Shown here one piece after another: positions 6,398-8,875 of a DNA stretch of 8,875 nucleotides. This stretch comes from CBDUBU01 sp965365465 (GTDB lineage: Bacteria; Bacteroidota; Rhodothermia; Rhodothermales; DASSAV01): assembly GCA_965365465.1 (NCBI GenBank), contig CBDUBU010000160.1, forward strand, positions 1 to 8,875, read 5' to 3'. Position numbers and translations under genes: made by a program. The notes under the pieces were generated by a model. That model had not been told where the DNA came from, made no database searches, and worked only from the letters and a program-made list of their open reading frames with translations. Each line of letters opens with the position of its first letter. The stretch's first letter is position 1.

Positions 6398-7633
6398 ATG
6401 CGGATTGCCCATATCCTCTACGAGTTTCCCGACCGTTGCACGTTTATCCTGGATCAGATCACCGGCCTGATCGACCGGGGGCACGACATCTTTATTTTCG
6501 CCGACACCCGGAAACCCCACGAACCGATCCATCCTGACGTTGCGAAGTACGGGCTGGAGCGCTTTACGCATCTGTTTCCGTCCATGCCTGCGCATCCTGG
6601 AGCGGCCATTGCAAAGGGAATCGGGCTGGCGGTGCAGAATGCGCCCCGGATGCCGGTGAAAATGCTTCGCTCGCTGAACGTTCTCAAGTACGGCCGCCAC
6701 GCCTACTCCCTCCGTCTGCTGTATGCCGCCGCTTCGCTGCCCAGAGTACAGGACTACGACATCATCCATTGCCACTTTGGGCCTTACGGGTTGAAAGGAT
6801 CACTCCTGCGCGACATCGGGTTGCTGCGCGGCAAGCTGGTCACCTCTTTCTACGGATATGACGTGACCCAGTACCCCGGAGCGCATGGGGCTGTCGTCTA
6901 CCGGCGACTTCTCTTTGACAGAGGCGACCTTTTCCTTCCGCTCAGCCGGCACATGAGAAGCCAGTTGCTCGCGCTCGGCTGCCCGCCCGACCGGGCCGTA
7001 GTCCATCACCTGGGCGTAGACTGCGAGCGGTTTTCTTTTCTGCCGCGAACGATGGCGCCCGGCGGCAAGCTCCGGCTCCTTTCGATTGCCAATCATGTGG
7101 AGAAAAAGGGCCTTGCGTATGCAATAGAAGCCGTAACGCGCCTGCATGAGCAGCATCCCGATCTGGAATACCACATCATCGGTGAAGGCCCGCTCCGTCA
7201 GCAACTGGAAAAACAGATCGGCACCTCGGACGCAGGGGGCTACATCAAGCTCCGGGGCTGGCTTCCACGCCCGGAGGTCGTCGAGGCGTTGATGCAGGCG
7301 CATATGCTCCTGGCGCCCAGCGTCGTCAGTTCCACAGGCGACGAAGAAGGAACGCCGGTAGCGATCATGGAGGCGATGGCCTCCGGGCTGCCGGTCGTCA
7401 GCACCCGTCACAGCGGCATTCCGGAACTGGTGCGCGACGGCGTGACCGGGTATCTCGTCCCGGAGAAAGATGCGGAGGCGCTCACCGAAAGCCTGCGCAG
7501 GCTGCTCGAAAACCCTTCCCTGTGGCCCGCGCTCGGTCAGGCAGGGCGCGATCATGTCAAGCAGCACTTTAACATAGACTTGCTAAACGACGATCTCGTC
7601 AGGAAGTACGAGCGCCTGCTTCACCCAACCTGA
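6398..7633 (+). CDS. Family-4 glycosyltransferase (WcaL/AmsK-like exopolysaccharide type)
   Basis: The 411-residue product has the two-domain GT-B layout. The N-terminal domain starts MRIAHILYEFPDRCTFILDQ and contains IIHCHFGPYG (122-131) and SFYGYDVTQYP (150-160), a pattern typical of the WcaL/AmsK/ExpE7 group in exopolysaccharide loci. The C-terminal domain has HHLGVDCERF (203-212), LLSIANHVEKKGLAYAIEA (227-245), YHIIGEGPL (258-266) and the full EX7E motif in EEGTPVAIMEAMASGLPVVS (316-335, Glu317 and Glu325). Such enzymes are retaining transferases that add hexoses to lipid-linked repeat units; the exact sugar is unknown. Length is normal and all expected motifs are present. The ATG at 6398 directly precedes the first Rossmann strand. 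It is the second gene of a rightward pair with the methyltransferase. Its stop is 8 bases from the stop of the convergent YfhO-type gene, with no terminator between. The match to the WcaL group is by motif recall only. Confidence 0.94.
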   Translation: MRIAHILYEFPDRCTFILDQITGLIDRGHDIFIFADTRKPHEPIHPDVAKYGLERFTHLFPSMPAHPGAAIAKGIGLAVQNAPRMPVKMLRSLNVLKYGRHAYSLRLLYAAASLPRVQDYDIIHCHFGPYGLKGSLLRDIGLLRGKLVTSFYGYDVTQYPGAHGAVVYRRLLFDRGDLFLPLSRHMRSQLLALGCPPDRAVVHHLGVDCERFSFLPRTMAPGGKLRLLSIANHVEKKGLAYAIEAVTRLHEQHPDLEYHIIGEGPLRQQLEKQIGTSDAGGYIKLRGWLPRPEVVEALMQAHMLLAPSVVSSTGDEEGTPVAIMEAMASGLPVVSTRHSGIPELVRDGVTGYLVPEKDAEALTESLRRLLENPSLWPALGQAGRDHVKQHFNIDLLNDDLVRKYERLLHPT

Positions 7634-7641
7634 TACATCTT

Positions 7642-8875
7642 TCAGACCTGCGGCGGCGGCTCTTTCCTGCGGCGGCGGTAAAAGGCGAGACCCAGCAGGA
7701 AGAATGTCGTGCCGTAGACGAGCGCCGTCGTGCAGCCTGCAATCCAGAGGCCGAGGGTATGGCTTTTCGGCCTGAACCGCATCACCAAAGTGTGCTCGCC
7801 TGCCGGGACAGGCACGGCCCGGAGCAGGTAATCTGCCCGGTAGATCGGGACCGGCTCCCCGTCGAGCGTGGCCTCCCATCCGGCCGGATAATACACCTCG
7901 CTCGCCACCAGCAGGCGGGGCGCATCCGTCTGAACCTTCCACACGATTTCTCGCGGGCCGTAGCGTTCCAGCGACGCCGTTGCCTGACTGCCCGAATCAA
8001 TCGGGGTGGTCGTGAACGGGATGGGTTCCGGAAGCAAAGCGGTGCGGGCCGGGTCGAACGAATCGCTGCGGATACGCTCCCAGGTCTCCTCGGAGGAGGC
8101 AATCACCTCCGTATTTCCCACGAAGAAAGCGCGCGGCAGCACATCCGGGTTTTCCAGCACGACAAACCCCGTCTGCGTTCCCTGGTACACCACGTTCATG
8201 CCGGGGATTGGCCGCTGCGCTGCCACGTAACGGGCATTCATCAGGTCGAGCGCCTTCTTGTCGGGCAAGCCGGTCGTCTCATCAAAGAGAAGATGGTCGA
8301 GGTAATCCTGGTAGAGCCGCAGTTTGGCGCCGTGATACCCGCCGAGCGACTCGTAGAAGTTGGAGGGGCGCGGGGCCTGCGTGGGAGGTCCTTCAAGCGA
8401 GAGCACCCGAAAATGCCCGAAGCCGCCTGCTTCACGCTGCCGCTCCAGCAGAAACTCGTCAAAGTCGAATTTCGGGATCTGCGCAGTCACTTCACCCGGC
8501 GGCGACAGCGCCTTTTCGTTCAGGTAACGGCGTCCGACGCCCCAGAGGTCGATTACCACCAGCAGGACGATCGCGGCCTGCATGAACCAGCCGGGAACAG
8601 CCCCCCTGCGATAGAGCACGAGCAGCGCGCCGGCCAGCGCCAGGAAGATGAGCGTCCGGAGAGCGTCGCTGCTGAACTGCTCGACGCGGGCCTCCTTCCT
8701 CCGGCTGATCTCTTGCAGCGCGATGCCCTGCGCCTGCGCCGCCAGATCCGGACGCTGCGCCGCTACCTGCGCTTCGATGCGCGCCTGTTCGTTGGGCGCT
8801 TCAAAGCTGAAAAACGCGCCTCTGGCAACCGTCAGCAGCAGCACCAAACCCAGCGCTGCCCCTGTAGCCACATAG
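7642..8875 (-). CDS. YfhO-type multi-pass membrane protein, C-terminal part only
   Basis: The frame is open to the right edge of the window, so the N-terminus lies outside; GTG at 8869-8871 is only the first possible start codon inside the window and not a supported start. About 410 residues are visible, numbered here from that GTG. Hydrophobic segments lie near 3-21, 70-87 and 96-112, then a large soluble domain (about 115-370), a last segment near 373-397, and the tail YRRRRKEPPPQV. By the positive-inside rule (RR at 88-89 and RRRR at 399-402) the soluble domain is extracytoplasmic. The end of that domain carries the YfhO-like pattern YYPAGWEATLDGEPVPIYRADY (from 327) and VPVPAGEHTLVMRFRP. 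YfhO relatives are large proteins, usually 800 residues or more, associated with envelope-polymer glycosylation, including lipoteichoic acid in Gram-positives; in other bacteria their role is poorly defined. Opposite orientation to its neighbour suggests a separate transcription unit. Confidence 0.85.
   Translation of the reverse strand, partial: YVATGAALGLVLLLTVARGAFFSFEAPNEQARIEAQVAAQRPDLAAQAQGIALQEISRRKEARVEQFSSDALRTLIFLALAGALLVLYRRGAVPGWFMQAAIVLLVVIDLWGVGRRYLNEKALSPPGEVTAQIPKFDFDEFLLERQREAGGFGHFRVLSLEGPPTQAPRPSNFYESLGGYHGAKLRLYQDYLDHLLFDETTGLPDKKALDLMNARYVAAQRPIPGMNVVYQGTQTGFVVLENPDVLPRAFFVGNTEVIASSEETWERIRSDSFDPARTALLPEPIPFTTTPIDSGSQATASLERYGPREIVWKVQTDAPRLLVASEVYYPAGWEATLDGEPVPIYRADYLLRAVPVPAGEHTLVMRFRPKSHTLGLWIAGCTTALVYGTTFFLLGLAFYRRRRKEPPPQV
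7647..7678. repeat. Short direct repeat in the YfhO-type gene tail
   Basis: CCTGCGGCGGCGG occurs twice, at 7647-7659 and 7666-7678, 19 bases apart. The copies are in different reading frames of the minus-strand gene: one encodes the PPPQ tail, the other the RRRR cluster after the last membrane segment. It is most likely a by-product of GC-rich codons in a low-complexity tail rather than a regulatory element. Confidence 0.4.

Noticed and set aside
1..8875. CRISPR array, phage, transposon or defence system
   Set aside because: No regularly spaced repeats, transposase, integrase, toxin-antitoxin or nuclease motifs were seen on either strand; all substantial open frames with recognisable motifs belong to glycan biosynthesis.

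Overview
This window is part of a surface-polysaccharide (exopolysaccharide, capsule or O-antigen type) biosynthesis locus from a GC-rich bacterium. Coding density is very high, every gene reads through without an internal stop, and I see no rRNA, tRNA, CRISPR array, transposase or prophage gene. The taxon cannot be fixed from sequence alone. The gene styles (a YfhO-type membrane protein beside family-4 glycosyltransferases, AsnB and WecB, with mostly weak or absent Shine-Dalgarno sites) suggest a high-GC member of the Bacteroidota/Rhodothermota/Chlorobi side of the tree. That placement is a low-confidence inference.

Layout. Bases 1-5474 carry four genes, all on the minus strand. In transcription order they are a GT-B glycosyltransferase (4161-5474, TTG start with a strong Shine-Dalgarno site), a non-hydrolysing UDP-GlcNAc 2-epimerase (wecB, 2942-4018), a glutamine-dependent asparagine-synthase-type amidotransferase (asnB, 998-2938), and a second GT-B glycosyltransferase (1-982) whose C-terminus is cut by the window edge. 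The last three are packed with gaps of 3 and 15 bases and look like one operon. A 142-base gap of clearly lower GC separates the first gene from wecB. At 5475-5539 the orientation flips. Two plus-strand genes follow: an FkbM-family methyltransferase (5540-6349) and a third family-4 glycosyltransferase (6398-7633), separated by a 48-base pyrimidine-rich spacer. Eight bases further on, a convergent minus-strand gene encodes the C-terminal part of a YfhO-type multi-pass membrane protein, cut by the right edge of the window.

How the genes fit together (inference from family knowledge): WecB would supply UDP-ManNAc from UDP-GlcNAc. The glycosyltransferases would add sugars to a lipid-linked repeat unit at the cytoplasmic face. 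FkbM would O-methylate a sugar hydroxyl. The AsnB-like enzyme would either make asparagine or, as in known O-antigen loci, amidate a uronic-acid sugar. YfhO-type proteins are linked to glycosylation of envelope polymers. No polymerase, flippase, initiating transferase or sugar dehydrogenase is visible here, so the locus must continue outside the window.

I found no clear evidence of a previously undescribed system. The points most worth a second look are the TTG start, the compact divergent junction, the low-GC gap before wecB, the pyrimidine-rich leader, and the possible sugar-amidating role of the AsnB homologue.
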